64,000 nt of DNA from Yersinia pekkanenii (lineage in GTDB: Bacteria; Pseudomonadota; Gammaproteobacteria; Enterobacterales; Enterobacteriaceae), in contig NZ_CQAZ01000003.1 in NCBI RefSeq assembly GCF_001152565.1, forward strand, positions 1-64,000. The letters run 5' to 3'. The notes under the pieces are model-generated. The model saw nothing but the letters and a program-made list of their open reading frames with translations. It was not told the DNA's origin and did no database searches. Positions 9,979 through 20,223 of this stretch are shown here, in pieces (the stretch's first letter is position 1; each line of letters starts with the position of its first letter). The position numbers and the translations under genes were made by a program.

Positions 9979-11220
9979 ATGGGCCTGAAAAGTTTTCTTG
10001 AGAAAATAGAGCATCATTTTGAAGCCGGTGGCAAATTAGAGAAGTACTATCCGCTGTATGAAGCGGCTGCCACCATTTTCTATACGCAAGGCAAAGTAAC
10101 GCCCGGTGCTTCCCATGTTCGCGATGCTATTGATTTAAAGCGGATGATGATTTTAGTGTGGCTGGCAGTATTCCCAGCCATGTTCTGGGGGATGTACAAC
10201 GTCGGGCTACAGGCGATTCCGGCCCTGAATCAGCTTTACAGTGGTGCGGAACTGCAACAGGTTATTGCCAGTGACTGGCATTACCGGCTGGCCCAAATGC
10301 TGGGGGCATCATTGGCCTCAGATGCAGGTTGGGTAAGCAAGATGGTACTGGGGGCGGCCTATTTCCTGCCTATCTACGCGGTTGTGTTTGTCGTCGGCGG
10401 CTGTTGGGAAGTGGTGTTTTCCATTGTTCGCAAGCATGAAATCAACGAAGGCTTCTTTGTCACCTCAATTCTATTTTCACTGATAGTTCCACCGACATTG
10501 CCACTATGGCAGGCGGCGCTCGGGATCTCATTCGGCGTGGTAATTGGTAAAGAGATCTTTGGTGGCACCGGGCGTAATTTCCTCAACCCGGCACTGGCGG
10601 GGCGTGCTTTCTTGTTCTTTGCTTACCCGGCTCAGATCTCGGGTGATTTGGTCTGGACTGCTGCCGATGGTTTCTCTGGTGCTACCCCATTGTCGCAATG
10701 GAGTGTTAACGGTAGCCACAGTTTGGTCAATACAATTAGCGGCCAACCTATTACCTGGATGGATGCTTTCCTCGGCAATATTCCCGGTTCTATTGGTGAA
10801 GTTTCCACACTGATGATCTTGATTGGTGGTGCCATCATTCTCTTCGGGCGCGTCGCATCCTGGCGAATTGTTGCTGGCGTGATGATAGGGATGATCGCCA
10901 CTGCTTATCTGTTTAACTGGATAGGTTCCACGAGCAACCCATTGTTTGCTATGCCATGGTACTGGCATTTGGTCCTCGGCGGTTTTGCTTTCGGTATGAT
11001 CTTTATGGCGACCGATCCCGTATCAGCTTCCTTTACCAATAAAGGGAAGTGGTGGTATGGCGGCTTGATTGGCGCGATGTGTGTGTTAATCCGCGTGGCT
11101 AATCCGGCTTATCCGGAAGGAATGATGCTGGCGATCCTGTTCGCCAACCTGTTTGCACCACTGTTCGACTATGTGGTTGTTCAGGCCAACATCAAGCGGA
11201 GGAAAGCCCGTGGCGAGTGA
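9979..11220 (+). CDS. nqrB: Na+-translocating NADH:quinone reductase subunit B
   Basis: The 413-residue multi-spanning membrane subunit of Na+-NQR. It carries a covalently bound FMN on Thr in the flavinylation motif; here SGAT falls at residues 233-236, giving Thr236, the same number as in Vibrio cholerae NqrB. Many hydrophobic helices follow from about residue 55. This subunit takes part in sodium translocation and binds riboflavin/FMN cofactors. It starts 3 bp after nqrA and overlaps the nqrC start by 11 bp, which suggests translational coupling. ApbE, encoded downstream, is the enzyme that attaches the FMN. Confidence 0.97.
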   Translation: MGLKSFLEKIEHHFEAGGKLEKYYPLYEAAATIFYTQGKVTPGASHVRDAIDLKRMMILVWLAVFPAMFWGMYNVGLQAIPALNQLYSGAELQQVIASDWHYRLAQMLGASLASDAGWVSKMVLGAAYFLPIYAVVFVVGGCWEVVFSIVRKHEINEGFFVTSILFSLIVPPTLPLWQAALGISFGVVIGKEIFGGTGRNFLNPALAGRAFLFFAYPAQISGDLVWTAADGFSGATPLSQWSVNGSHSLVNTISGQPITWMDAFLGNIPGSIGEVSTLMILIGGAIILFGRVASWRIVAGVMIGMIATAYLFNWIGSTSNPLFAMPWYWHLVLGGFAFGMIFMATDPVSASFTNKGKWWYGGLIGAMCVLIRVANPAYPEGMMLAILFANLFAPLFDYVVVQANIKRRKARGE

Positions 11221-12010
11221 TAAACCAAGAAATAATGACAGTATCGGCAAAACACTGTTGGTGGTAATAGTGCTGTGTTTGGTGTGTTCCGTGGTGGTGG
11301 CTGGCGCGGCTGTAGGTTTAAAAGCCAGACAGCAGGAACAACGCCTGTTGGATAAACAACGCAATATTCTGGCGGTGGCCGGTTTACTGCAACCCAGAAT
11401 GCCAGCAGAAGAGGTTCAGCGAGAGTTTGTAGAGCGGATTGAACCGCGATTGTTGGATTTGCAAAGCGGTGAGTTTATCCAACAAGATCCGGCAACATTT
11501 GACCGTACTCAGGCGCTGCGCGATAACCAAATGAGTAACGCACTGACACCAGCACAAGATATCGCCGGTATCCGCCGTCGGGCTAACGTGGTTGAAATTT
11601 ATCTGGTACGTGGTGAACGTGGGCAGATTAACAAAATCGTGTTACCGATTTACGGCTCTGGTTTGTGGTCAATGATGTATGCCTTTGTGGCTATCGACAT
11701 CGACGGAAAAACAGTTCGTGGCATCACTTATTACGATCAGGGCGAGACACCGGGGTTGGGCGGTGAAGTTGAGAACCCTATCTGGCGTAACCAATGGATT
11801 GGTAAGCGGCTATTTGACGAGCAAGGGCAACCGGCTATTCGCATCGTTAAGGGGCGCGCGCCTGCTAACGATCCCCATGCGATTGATGGCTTGTCAGGGG
11901 CAACGCTGACCTCCAACGGGGTGCAAAACAGCTTTGATTTCTGGCTTGGTGAAAACGGCTTTGGCCCGTTCCTGAAAAAAGTACGCGAAGGAGCGTTAAA
12001 AAATGGCTGA
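11210..12010 (+). CDS. nqrC: Na+-translocating NADH:quinone reductase subunit C
   Basis: A 266-residue subunit with one N-terminal membrane helix (about residues 13-37) and a periplasmic FMN domain. The flavinylation motif SGAT is at about residues 229-232, with Thr232 the expected FMN site. I chose GTG 11210 because it follows GCGGAGG and gives the family N-terminus ([18 protein letters not shown]); a longer frame runs back inside nqrB from 11153 but is unlikely. It overlaps nqrB by 11 bp and nqrD by 8 bp. Confidence 0.95.
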   Translation: MASDKPRNNDSIGKTLLVVIVLCLVCSVVVAGAAVGLKARQQEQRLLDKQRNILAVAGLLQPRMPAEEVQREFVERIEPRLLDLQSGEFIQQDPATFDRTQALRDNQMSNALTPAQDIAGIRRRANVVEIYLVRGERGQINKIVLPIYGSGLWSMMYAFVAIDIDGKTVRGITYYDQGETPGLGGEVENPIWRNQWIGKRLFDEQGQPAIRIVKGRAPANDPHAIDGLSGATLTSNGVQNSFDFWLGENGFGPFLKKVREGALKNG

Positions 12011-12632
12011 TACCAAAGAGATTAAGCGAGTTTTATTCGGGCCGTTATTTGATAACAACCCGATAGCGTTACAGATCCTGGGGGTCTGTTCGGCGCTGGC
12101 AGTGACAACCAAACTGGAAACCGCATTAGTCATGACACTGGCCGTTACCGTCGTAACTGCTTTCTCCAGTTTCTTTATCTCACTGATCCGCAATCATATT
12201 CCAAACAGTGTGCGCATCATTGTTCAGATGGTGATTATCGCCTCGCTGGTGATTGTGGTGGATCAGATCCTACGGGCCTATGCCTATGAGATATCCAAAC
12301 AGCTCTCAGTATTTGTTGGCCTGATTATCACTAACTGTATTGTTATGGGGCGTGCCGAAGCTTATGCAATGAAGTCGCCACCGATTGAAAGCTTTATGGA
12401 CGGGATCGGTAATGGATTGGGCTATGGCGTAGTGTTGGTGCTGGTGGGCTTTGTCCGTGAACTGATTGGCTCTGGCAAATTATTCGGTGTAACAGTATTG
12501 GAAACGGTTCAGAACGGTGGTTGGTATCAGCCGAATGGATTGTTCCTGTTGGCACCTAGTGCATTCTTTATTATTGGTTTGCTGATTTGGGGCCTACGAA
12601 CCCTGAAACCTGCGCAGATTGAGAAGGAGTAA
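12003..12632 (+). CDS. nqrD: Na+-translocating NADH:quinone reductase subunit D
   Basis: A 209-residue integral membrane subunit of Na+-NQR, nearly all hydrophobic helices, homologous to NqrE and to the RnfA/RnfE pair. The [17 protein letters not shown] segment is conserved; its Cys helps hold an iron centre at the membrane together with NqrE. It overlaps nqrC by 8 bp and is followed by nqrE after 6 bp. Confidence 0.96.
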   Translation: MADTKEIKRVLFGPLFDNNPIALQILGVCSALAVTTKLETALVMTLAVTVVTAFSSFFISLIRNHIPNSVRIIVQMVIIASLVIVVDQILRAYAYEISKQLSVFVGLIITNCIVMGRAEAYAMKSPPIESFMDGIGNGLGYGVVLVLVGFVRELIGSGKLFGVTVLETVQNGGWYQPNGLFLLAPSAFFIIGLLIWGLRTLKPAQIEKE

Positions 12633-12638
12633 TTGACG

Positions 12639-13235
12639 ATGGAACATTACATCAGTCTGTTTGTCCGCGCAGTGTTTGTGGAGAATATGGCGTTAGCGTT
12701 CTTTCTGGGGATGTGTACTTTTCTGGCGGTATCCAAGAAAGTGTCGACCGCTTTTGGCCTTGGCATTGCGGTAACGGTGGTATTGGGCATATCAGTACCT
12801 GCCAACAATTTGGTTTATAACCTGGTGTTACGTGATGGCGCATTGGTGGAAGGGGTCGACCTTAGTTTCCTGAACTTCATCACCTTTATTGGTGTTATCG
12901 CCGCCATTGTGCAAGTGCTGGAGATGATCCTCGATCGTTATTTCCCGGCACTGTACAACGCGCTGGGTATTTTCCTGCCACTGATCACCGTGAACTGCGC
13001 CATTTTCGGCGGGGTGTCATTTATGGCGCAGCGTGACTATAACTTCCCCGAATCCATCGTTTATGGCTTTGGTTCTGGTATTGGTTGGATGCTGGCGATT
13101 GTGGCGTTAGCGGGTATCCGCGAAAAAATGAAATATGCCAATGTGCCTGCGGGCTTACAGGGGTTAGGGATCACCTTTATCACGACCGGATTGATGGCAT
13201 TAGGGTTTATGTCTTTCTCCGGTGTGAACCTATAA
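12639..13235 (+). CDS. nqrE: Na+-translocating NADH:quinone reductase subunit E
   Basis: A 198-residue membrane subunit, the inverted-topology partner of NqrD, with the conserved [13 protein letters not shown] and [12 protein letters not shown] segments bearing the iron-ligand Cys residues. ATG 12639 is chosen: AAGGAG lies 9 bp upstream and the length equals that of Vibrio NqrE (198). A TTG two codons earlier is less likely. nqrF follows after 15 bp. Confidence 0.96.
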   Translation: MEHYISLFVRAVFVENMALAFFLGMCTFLAVSKKVSTAFGLGIAVTVVLGISVPANNLVYNLVLRDGALVEGVDLSFLNFITFIGVIAAIVQVLEMILDRYFPALYNALGIFLPLITVNCAIFGGVSFMAQRDYNFPESIVYGFGSGIGWMLAIVALAGIREKMKYANVPAGLQGLGITFITTGLMALGFMSFSGVNL

Positions 13236-13250
13236 AGGCAGGAATAATTC

Positions 13251-14474
13251 ATGGAAATAATTCTGGGCGTAGTGATGTTCACCCTCATCGTACTGGCATT
13301 AACGGTGATGATTTTATTTGCCAAATCAAAGTTGGTAAATACCGGTGATATTACCGTTGATATAAATGATGATGCGGATAAAAGCTTTACCGCTCCGGCG
13401 GGGGATAAGCTGCTCAACATGCTTTCCAGTCATGGCATCTTTGTTTCTTCAGCTTGTGGCGGTGGCGGTTCTTGTGGGCAGTGCCGTGTGACGATTAAAG
13501 ACGGTGGCGGGGATATCCTGCCAACGGAGCTTTCCCATATCTCGAAGCGCGAGGCCAAAGAAGGTTGTCGACTGGCTTGTCAGGTTAGCGTGAAGCAAAA
13601 TCTGAAAATTGAATTGCCGGAAGAAATCTTTGGTGTGAAACAGTGGGAATGTGAAGTCATCTCGAATGACAACAAAGCCACATTTATCAAAGAATTGAAA
13701 CTGAAAATTCCTGATGGTGAAGTGGTGCCATTCCGTGCTGGTGGCTTTATCCAAATAGAGGCCCAACCCCATACAGTTAAATACGCTGATTTTGATGTGC
13801 CCGCAGAATATCGCGGTGACTGGGATAAATTCAATTTATTCCGATTCGAGTCAGTGGTGACGGAGCCAACAGTACGTGCTTACTCCATGGCAAACTATCC
13901 GGAAGAGCGCGGTATTATTATGCTTAATGTGCGTATTGCTACGCCGCCGCCTTCGGTGCCGGATGCGCCACCGGGAATAATGTCTTCGTATATCTGGTCA
14001 CTGAAACCGGGGGATAAAGTGGTTATCTCCGGGCCATTTGGTGAATTTTTTGCCAAAGATACCGATGCAGAAATGGTCTTTATTGGTGGTGGTGCAGGTA
14101 TGGCCCCGATGCGCTCACATATCTTTGATCAGCTTAAACGCCTCCATTCTAAACGTAAAATCAGCTTCTGGTATGGCGCTCGTTCACGGCGTGAAATGTT
14201 CTATGAAGAAGATTTTGATCAATTACAGGCCGAAAATGATAATTTCCGCTGGCATGTTGCGTTATCCGATCCGCAACCGGAAGATAACTGGACAGGCTAT
14301 ACTGGCTTTATCCATAACGTATTATTAGAGAATTACCTTAAGAATCATCCGGCACCGGAAGATTGTGAATTCTATATGTGTGGGCCGCCAATGATGAATG
14401 CGGCAGTGATCAAGATGCTAAAAGATCTCGGTGTGGAAGACGATAATATTATGCTTGATGATTTCGGCGGCTGA
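13251..14474 (+). CDS. nqrF: Na+-translocating NADH:quinone reductase subunit F
   Basis: The 407-residue NADH-oxidising subunit. Order of parts: one N-terminal membrane helix (residues 2-24), a 2Fe-2S ferredoxin domain with Cys69, Cys75 and Cys78 and a fourth Cys in GCRLAC near residue 110, an FAD-binding region with the RAYSMAN motif near 210, and an NADH-binding domain with [10 protein letters not shown] near 275. It ends in the family-typical LDDFGG. Electrons enter here from NADH and pass via FAD and the iron-sulfur centre to the rest of the complex. All expected cofactor ligands are present. Confidence 0.97.
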   Translation: MEIILGVVMFTLIVLALTVMILFAKSKLVNTGDITVDINDDADKSFTAPAGDKLLNMLSSHGIFVSSACGGGGSCGQCRVTIKDGGGDILPTELSHISKREAKEGCRLACQVSVKQNLKIELPEEIFGVKQWECEVISNDNKATFIKELKLKIPDGEVVPFRAGGFIQIEAQPHTVKYADFDVPAEYRGDWDKFNLFRFESVVTEPTVRAYSMANYPEERGIIMLNVRIATPPPSVPDAPPGIMSSYIWSLKPGDKVVISGPFGEFFAKDTDAEMVFIGGGAGMAPMRSHIFDQLKRLHSKRKISFWYGARSRREMFYEEDFDQLQAENDNFRWHVALSDPQPEDNWTGYTGFIHNVLLENYLKNHPAPEDCEFYMCGPPMMNAAVIKMLKDLGVEDDNIMLDDFGG

Positions 14475-14513
14475 TTTGCCACTACTCGGCTTTTTATTGT
14501 AATTGAGGATATT

Positions 14514-15539
14514 GTGCAAAAACAGATAACACACTGGCTTATGGTCGTGGTGGGCATTTTGTTGCTGGCGGGGTGTGGTCCTGAACAGATCAATCTCGAA
14601 GGCAAGACGATGGGAACCTCATATTCAATCAAGTATGTGAGCGATTCATCAGTACCCAGCCCAGAGAAGCTAAAGCAGGAAATAGACCGTGAGTTGGAAC
14701 AGGTTAATGACCAGATGTCGACTTATCGTCCAGACTCTGAACTGAGCCGTTTCAATAAAAGCCGGGAAGTAAACACCCCATTCCTAGTTTCAGCCGCGAC
14801 GGCTAAAGTGGTACGTGAAGCTATCCGTATTAACCGCCTGACTGATGGTGCGCTGGATGTGACTGTCGGGCCTTTGGTTAACTTATGGGGTTTTGGTCCT
14901 GAAGGGCGCTCTGATGTGGTTCCTACTGATGCTGAAATTGCCAAACGTCAAGCATGGGTCGGTATTGATAATTTGGCCGTAGAGAATGGTGCCTTAGTTA
15001 AACGTATCCCTGAGTTGTATGTCGATCTTTCTTCTATTGCCAAGGGTTATGGCGTAGATGTGGTTGCCGAATATCTGGAATCTCAGAATATCACCCATTA
15101 TATGATTGATATTGGAGGAGAAGTTCGGACTCGTGGCAACAATGGGGAAAATAAACCCTGGCGTATCGCGATTGAAAAGCCAGCAGTCGGCTCAGCACAA
15201 AGTGCTCAAGAGATTATCGAACCTGGACGCATGGCAATAGCTACCTCTGGCGATTATCGTAATTACTTTGAGCAAAATGGTGTGCGTTATTCACACACTA
15301 TTGATCCCGAAACGGGTCGGCCAATTAACCATCGGTTAGTATCAATCACGGTGTTAGATCCGAGCTGTATGACAGCCGATGGATTGTCTACTGGGCTAGA
15401 TGTCCTTGGACCCGAACGGGGGATGGCTTTAGCTAATTTACTGGGTATTCCGGTATTTATGATAGTTAAAACCGATAAGGGTTTTGAAGAACGCTATTCA
15501 GACTCGTTCAAACCTTATCTGCAAAAAAGGTCTTTATAG
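14514..15539 (+). CDS. apbE: FMN transferase ApbE, lipoprotein
   Basis: A 341-residue flavin transferase that links FMN from FAD to Thr of the SGAT motifs in NqrB and NqrC. The N-terminus is a lipoprotein signal with lipobox LAGC at about residues 19-22, placing the enzyme on the periplasmic side. Family motifs include GKTMGTSYSIKY, LVNLWGFGP, IDIGGEVRTRG, and TSGDYRNYF followed by SHTIDPETGRP. The start is GTG 14514 with GAGG 5 bp upstream. It lies 39 bp after nqrF and 8 bp before nqrM, in the same operon as its substrates. Confidence 0.95.
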   Translation: MQKQITHWLMVVVGILLLAGCGPEQINLEGKTMGTSYSIKYVSDSSVPSPEKLKQEIDRELEQVNDQMSTYRPDSELSRFNKSREVNTPFLVSAATAKVVREAIRINRLTDGALDVTVGPLVNLWGFGPEGRSDVVPTDAEIAKRQAWVGIDNLAVENGALVKRIPELYVDLSSIAKGYGVDVVAEYLESQNITHYMIDIGGEVRTRGNNGENKPWRIAIEKPAVGSAQSAQEIIEPGRMAIATSGDYRNYFEQNGVRYSHTIDPETGRPINHRLVSITVLDPSCMTADGLSTGLDVLGPERGMALANLLGIPVFMIVKTDKGFEERYSDSFKPYLQKRSL

Positions 15540-15547
15540 GAGAGGAT

Positions 15548-15775
15548 ATGTTGACTGTTTTTATCGCGTCCTTTGTCTTTTTTCTCTTGGTTATCGTAGG
15601 GATGTCGCTAGGTTATATCGTAAAACGTAAAACCTTACAGGGCAGTTGTGGAGGTATTGGCGCGTTGGGGATGGAAAAGGTATGCGATTGTCCAGAACCC
15701 TGTGATTCGCGTAAGAAAAGGTTGGCTAACGAGGCTGCACGTCAGAAAAAATTGGCTCAATACCGTATTCTATAA
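15548..15775 (+). CDS. nqrM: Na+-NQR maturation protein NqrM
   Basis: A 75-residue protein with one N-terminal membrane helix (residues 3-25) and a short cytoplasmic part with four Cys in GSCGG and VCDCPEPC. NqrM (DUF539) is needed for assembly of active Na+-NQR, probably by delivering iron to the NqrD/NqrE site. It is the last gene of the operon and AGGAGAGG precedes its ATG. A strong terminator follows. Confidence 0.93.
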   Translation: MLTVFIASFVFFLLVIVGMSLGYIVKRKTLQGSCGGIGALGMEKVCDCPEPCDSRKKRLANEAARQKKLAQYRIL

Positions 15776-15841
15776 GCTATATTATTGGCTGATCGAATCT
15801 ATAAAGACGGCTTGTATAACTTAGTGTCGCGATACAAGCAG

Positions 15842-15876
15842 AAAACCCCGTCCAATTTATCGTTGGGCGGGGTTTT
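15842..15876. terminator. Bidirectional terminator between nqrM and the GDPD-family gene
   Basis: A 14-bp stem (one G-T pair), AAAACCCCG... paired with ...CGGGGTTTT, ends in a T run on either strand. It lies between the converging nqr operon and the minus-strand gene at 15920 and can end both. Confidence 0.85.
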
Positions 15877-15919
15877 ACCTTAGATTATATTTCACCTGTT
15901 CAAGTTATATAACATATTA

Positions 15920-16876
15920 TTAATTGATGGTTTTAGTTGGTTTCTTATTGTTTGTAATCTGTTTAAACAGCGCTGGCGAGTCTACCATAACGCCATTTGC
16001 CTGTAGTTTTAATGCATCCTCATAAGCTTCAGGGGTATTTATACCGAAGAAAATAATATGTGAATTTCTGTTTTTTCTAAAACAATCCATCGCTTCCTTG
16101 TCCCAACTTAACACCGAATCAGAACGCCCTTCACCTAGAGTATATTTTTCCACAACTTGTACTTTGCGATGTAGCTCTAAACCATACCAGCGTTCCTTAC
16201 TGTCTGCGGGTAATTCGCATTTGTGATCCATGGTGATATTAGCTAATTGAGTTCGGGTAACGTTGCGACTTTCAAAACGTTGGATCTGATGTGATACATC
16301 ACTACTTTCATTAACCTTATCGAGCGCGTTTAAATAGTTATCATCGGTAGAGTAAACTCGGGTGCGTGCAAAGCGGCTTTTCTCATCTTTAGCGGATGTT
16401 GAAAGCGTTTTTTTCAGGGCGTTGGCGAATGTTGCAGGATTGGCATCGGGTGACTTAATATCCAAATAAAATGTGGTGTCGGGATATTTTCGCAGTACTT
16501 CGTCAAGAGTAGGGATCCCAATATGCGAGTCTGATTTATCCTGAATATTATGTTTTTTATTAAAAGCAACACTGGCGTCAACTTTAGCGAGTTGTTGGGC
16601 GGTATAACTGGAAATTGTACCAGATTTATCCGTCAACTCTTTGAGGTCTGAAGGGCGATACAATACCGGAATATCATCTTTAGATAACTGTAAGGTAATC
16701 CATATAGCATCCGCGCCATTAGACAGCGCTTTATCTATGGCCGGTAAGGTATTTTCCGGTGCGTCAGCGGTACCTGCACGGTGGGCGATAATTTGTGGTG
16801 CCGGGAGTGTGACTGATTGAGCATTAACGACAAAAGTAGTAGAAATTAGTAAGGTAGCCATTATATAATTTCGCAT
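15920..16876 (-). CDS. Diverged periplasmic glycerophosphodiester phosphodiesterase-family protein
   Basis: A 318-residue protein with a signal peptide (cleavage likely after NAQ at residue 20). The GDPD (PI-PLC-like TIM barrel) fold is indicated by IIAHRAG near residue 30, APENTLPA, and a C-terminal GINTPEAYEDALKLQANGVMVDSP. Key active-site residues look altered: the metal-binding E-x-D pair after GAD is W59-x-T61, the second catalytic His (usually HD) is replaced within LYRP at 72-75, and the later EIK is DIK. His32 and Glu41 remain. In GlpQ/UgpQ-like enzymes the lost residues bind the metal and act in catalysis, so this may be a non-catalytic or re-purposed homologue. It stands alone between two strong hairpins. 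Confidence 0.7.
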   Translation of the reverse strand: MRNYIMATLLISTTFVVNAQSVTLPAPQIIAHRAGTADAPENTLPAIDKALSNGADAIWITLQLSKDDIPVLYRPSDLKELTDKSGTISSYTAQQLAKVDASVAFNKKHNIQDKSDSHIGIPTLDEVLRKYPDTTFYLDIKSPDANPATFANALKKTLSTSAKDEKSRFARTRVYSTDDNYLNALDKVNESSDVSHQIQRFESRNVTRTQLANITMDHKCELPADSKERWYGLELHRKVQVVEKYTLGEGRSDSVLSWDKEAMDCFRKNRNSHIIFFGINTPEAYEDALKLQANGVMVDSPALFKQITNNKKPTKTIN

Positions 16877-17001
16877 GATATATAGTTTCCATTCATTATT
16901 TTATAATGAATTTTGTGAGGTGAGTGTTAATCATATAACTAACATTTTCTGACCTTATCGAATTTAATGATTATTTTATGAAAAATAAATGACAGCGTGT
17001 T

Positions 17002-17046
17002 TAAAAACACCAATAACAGAATTCAATTCTGTTATTGGTGTTTTTA
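17002..17046. terminator. Strong hairpin with a perfect 20-bp stem
   Basis: Left arm 17002-17021 and right arm 17027-17046 are perfect complements around a TTCAA loop, flanked by A and T runs. It has the form of a bidirectional intrinsic terminator. No complete gene ends here today; it stands just upstream of a ddlA remnant, so it may be left over from a lost gene. Confidence 0.7.
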
Positions 17047-17225
17047 GTTAGTGTTTTGATTAGGATAATTACGACTCTTCTTGCATTACGATTTTATACA
17101 AATAAATGTTGATGGAAATGAGCCAGCATTAAATTCACATACAAATACTAGGGATACCAGGGCAACCATAGTAGTAAGAAAATTCTGTTAGAATCTTAAA
17201 AAAATCAGTTAGGCATACAAGAATT

Positions 17226-17501
17226 GTAAATGCCGCTGCATTGACTCAGTTAGATGTTATTTTCCCGATGGTACAGGGTACGTTAGGGGAGGATGGTTTC
17301 CTGCAAGGTCTGCTGCGCATGGCTAATATTCCTTTTGTCGGCTCCGGTGTGGCGGGATCGGCGGCCAGCGTGGATAAAGGTATCACCAAACGGCTGCTCC
17401 GTGATGCCGGGTTGAATATCGCCCCTTTTATTACCTTGACACGGGCCAGTAAAGATAACTACGGTTTTGAAAAGGTGACGGACAATATGATACCGCGCTG
17501 A
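17226..17501 (+). pseudogene. ddlA: Remnant of D-alanine--D-alanine ligase A
   Basis: About 90 codons match the middle of DdlA (roughly E. coli residues 97-175): [22 protein letters not shown]-like [12 protein letters not shown], and [21 protein letters not shown]. The N-terminal substrate domain start and the whole ATP-grasp catalytic part are missing, and the frame ends in a stop 16 codons after the last good match. No plausible start codon with a ribosome site is seen. It cannot make an active ligase; a functional ddl must lie elsewhere. Confidence 0.85.
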
Positions 17502-17603
17502 ATCCGGCGTAGCGGTATGAGGCTAGCTATGGGTTAAGATAATCTTGAATTCCCCCTGTTTAACTGTATTCTTATACAGTAGTTTGGCCAGAGGGATATT
17601 AAG

Positions 17604-18710
17604 ATGCGAAAGATTATTCATGTCGATATGGATTGCTTCTTTGCGGCAGTCGAAATGCGCGATGATACCAGTTTGCGCGATATTCCCATTGCAGTTGGTG
17701 GTAGCCACGATCGGCGTGGTGTGATCAGTACGGCTAATTACCCCGCCAGGCGTTATGGTGTCCGTAGCGCTATGCCAACCGCAATGGCGCTTAAACTTTG
17801 TCCACAGCTTAAAGTTATCCCCGGACGAATGGCGGCATATAAAGAAGCCTCATTACATATCCGTGAAATTTTTGCCCGCTACACTCCATTAATTGAACCG
17901 CTATCGTTGGATGAAGCTTATCTGGATGTGTCTGATTGCCCGGCGTGCAGTGGCTCGGCCACGTTGATCGCACAGGAAATTCGTCAGTCGATTACTGATG
18001 AGCTAACTCTGACAGCTTCAGCCGGAATTGCCCCGATAAAATTTTTGGCCAAGATAGCGTCTGATCTACATAAACCCAATGGTCAGTATGTCATAACGCC
18101 TGATCAGGTATTGCCCTTCTTGCACGATTTGCCGCTGAGTAAAATTCCGGGTGTCGGGAAAGTAACGGCTAAACGCTTACAGGAGCTAGGGCTAATAACG
18201 TGTAGCGATGTACAAAACTATCCGCAGGCTGATTTATTAAAGCGTTTTGGTAAATTTGGTCATGTACTGTGGGAGCGTAGCCACGGCATGGATGAGCGTG
18301 CGATATCACCAGATCGTTTGCGTAAATCGGTTGGCGTCGAGACAACATTGGCTGAGGATATTCATGATTGGGAGAGCTGCGAGTCATTAATTGAGCAGTT
18401 ATATATTGAGTTGGAAACCCGTTTACGTAAGGTGAGGCCAGATCTGCATATTGCCCGGCAAGGGGTTAAGTTGAAATTTCATGATTTTCAGCAAACCACG
18501 CAGGAGCATGTTTGGCCTGAGCTAAATAAAGCGGATCTGCTGCAAGTGGCACGGACAGCGTGGAATCAACGGCGGGCGGGGCGTGGGTGCGCTTGGTGGG
18601 GCTGCATGTCACCTTACTGGACCCACAACTTGAGCGGCAATTGCTGCTTAGCTGGGAATAGTGCGAGCAATAAAAAACGGCGGGCTTTAAGCGCCGCCGT
18701 TATCGTCTAA
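17604..18710 (+). CDS. dinB: DNA polymerase IV DinB with a frameshifted C-terminus
   Basis: A Y-family translesion polymerase. The chain is intact from [17 protein letters not shown] (catalytic Asp8) through [10 protein letters not shown] (Asp/Glu pair near 103) and the little finger, to WNQRRAGRG at about residue 328. There, one G appears missing from a G run at 18585-18587. Restoring it gives [13 protein letters not shown]... and a QLLLSWE end with TAG at 18659-18661, a 352-residue protein like E. coli DinB (351). As written, the last ~25 residues are replaced by a 40-residue unrelated tail that reads through the pepD terminator. The native C-terminal peptide binds the beta clamp, so this version should be impaired, unless the shift is a sequencing error. 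Confidence 0.9.
   Translation: MRKIIHVDMDCFFAAVEMRDDTSLRDIPIAVGGSHDRRGVISTANYPARRYGVRSAMPTAMALKLCPQLKVIPGRMAAYKEASLHIREIFARYTPLIEPLSLDEAYLDVSDCPACSGSATLIAQEIRQSITDELTLTASAGIAPIKFLAKIASDLHKPNGQYVITPDQVLPFLHDLPLSKIPGVGKVTAKRLQELGLITCSDVQNYPQADLLKRFGKFGHVLWERSHGMDERAISPDRLRKSVGVETTLAEDIHDWESCESLIEQLYIELETRLRKVRPDLHIARQGVKLKFHDFQQTTQEHVWPELNKADLLQVARTAWNQRRAGRGCAWWGCMSPYWTHNLSGNCCLAGNSASNKKRRALSAAVIV
18671..18701 (-). terminator. Terminator of pepD
   Basis: A hairpin of AACGGCGG-GC and GC-CCGCCGTT (one bulged base, 5-base loop) is followed on the minus strand by six T residues. It lies 27 bp past the pepD stop codon. Confidence 0.8.
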
Positions 18711-18727
18711 AAATGAGCTAAATCTAC

Positions 18728-20188
18728 TTATGCGCGTTCAGGAATCGCTTTCAGCAATGCAGTCAGCAATAGCCAATATTGGCCAACACTCTCGATATGA
18801 ACTTGTTCATCCGGCGAATGCGGGCCGGTCATGGTTGGCCCAATCGATACCATATCCATTTCCGGGTAAGGTTTTTTGAACAAACCACACTCCAGACCGG
18901 CATGAATAACCATGATATTCGGCGTCTTATTGAAGAGCTTTTGGTAGGTTTCTCGTACCAACGCCATCACCGGTGAACTCGGATCGGGCTGCCAGCCAGG
19001 GTAGCCGCCTTTTGGCGCGGTTTCAGCACCAGCCAACTGACCAATTGCTGTCAGCATGCTCACCACGTAATATTTGCCGCTGTCGATCAGGGAACGAATC
19101 AGGCAGATGATTTCTGCTTCATGCTCATTCATGGTCACCACACCCAGATTCAGTGAGGTTTCAACCACGCCTTTAACGGCATCACTCATGCGAATCACCC
19201 CGTTTGGCGTCGCATTTAATAATGCCACCAAACGCTGCTGGGTCTCTTTAGTCAGGGCTTTTGCATCGGTCGTTACTGGTTCGAGTACTAGCGCCAGATT
19301 TTTTTCGACTGCGGCCAGTTCGTTTTGCAACGTCGCCAGATAATCTTGACTCAGGTTTTTCAGTTGTTCGACTTTATCTGCGGCAATCGCCAACGTCACT
19401 GAGCCTTCACGTGGTATTGCGTTACGTAATGTTCCGCCATGTAGATCCAATACCCGCAGGTCTACATCTTTTGCATGTTCAAACAGGAAGCGGGCCAGCA
19501 GTTTATTGGCATTACCTAAACCTAAGTGGATATCAGCACCAGAGTGGCCACCTTTCAGGCCTTTTAACGTCAGCTTCAGAGTTTGGTAACCGGCAGGAAT
19601 GGCTTCGCGCTTCAATGCCAGGGTAGTGATAAAATCAATACCACCGGCGCAACCCATATAGATTTCACCTTCTTGCTCGGAGTCGGTGTTGATTAAAATT
19701 TCGGCTTCCAACCAGTTAGGTTGCAGGCCGAATGCACCGTCCATGCCTGCTTCTTCGGTCATGGTCAGTAACACTTCCAGTGGGCCATGTTCAACGCTGT
19801 CATCAGACAATATGGCCAGTGCGGAGGCCATGCCAATGCCATTATCTGCACCTAATGTTGTGCCACGGGCTTTAACCCATTCGCCATCGATATAAGGCTG
19901 GATAGGATCTTTGGTAAAGTCATGTACCGTATCATTGTTCTTCTGTGGCACCATATCCAGGTGAGCTTGTAGCGCAACAGGTTTACGGTTCTCCATCCCT
20001 TTGGTCGCAAGCTTACGCAGCAAGATATTACCGACCTGATCACGCTCGGCGTGCAGGCCCTTTTCCTTGGCCCAGGTCATAATATGCTGTGCCAGCGCTT
20101 CTTCATGGTAAGACGGATGTGGGATCGAGCAGATTTTTGCGAAAATATCCCACAACGGCTGAGGTGAAAGTTGAGACAGTTCAGACAC
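18728..20188 (-). CDS. pepD: Aminoacyl-histidine dipeptidase (peptidase D)
   Basis: A 486-residue cytosolic zinc dipeptidase of the M20 family (E. coli PepD 485), which cleaves dipeptides such as carnosine-like Xaa-His. Metal-binding motifs are seen: QAHLDMVPQ near residue 78, TTLGADNGIGMA near 116, TMTEEAGMDGAFGL near 148, NTDSEQEGEI near 172, and HAGLECGLF near 443. The start ATG 20188 follows AGGAGACTTAC. It is divergent from nothing nearby; the AT-rich polysaccharide cluster ends 190 bp upstream on the same strand. Confidence 0.97.
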   Translation of the reverse strand: MSELSQLSPQPLWDIFAKICSIPHPSYHEEALAQHIMTWAKEKGLHAERDQVGNILLRKLATKGMENRKPVALQAHLDMVPQKNNDTVHDFTKDPIQPYIDGEWVKARGTTLGADNGIGMASALAILSDDSVEHGPLEVLLTMTEEAGMDGAFGLQPNWLEAEILINTDSEQEGEIYMGCAGGIDFITTLALKREAIPAGYQTLKLTLKGLKGGHSGADIHLGLGNANKLLARFLFEHAKDVDLRVLDLHGGTLRNAIPREGSVTLAIAADKVEQLKNLSQDYLATLQNELAAVEKNLALVLEPVTTDAKALTKETQQRLVALLNATPNGVIRMSDAVKGVVETSLNLGVVTMNEHEAEIICLIRSLIDSGKYYVVSMLTAIGQLAGAETAPKGGYPGWQPDPSSPVMALVRETYQKLFNKTPNIMVIHAGLECGLFKKPYPEMDMVSIGPTMTGPHSPDEQVHIESVGQYWLLLTALLKAIPERA

Positions 20189-20223
20189 TGTAAGTCTCCT
20201 GTAACAAAGTTATAACTAAATTG

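Noticed and set aside
10528-10968. Long antisense frame inside nqrB
   Set aside because: It lies fully opposite a conserved gene, has no family features, and the nqrB frame explains the sequence.
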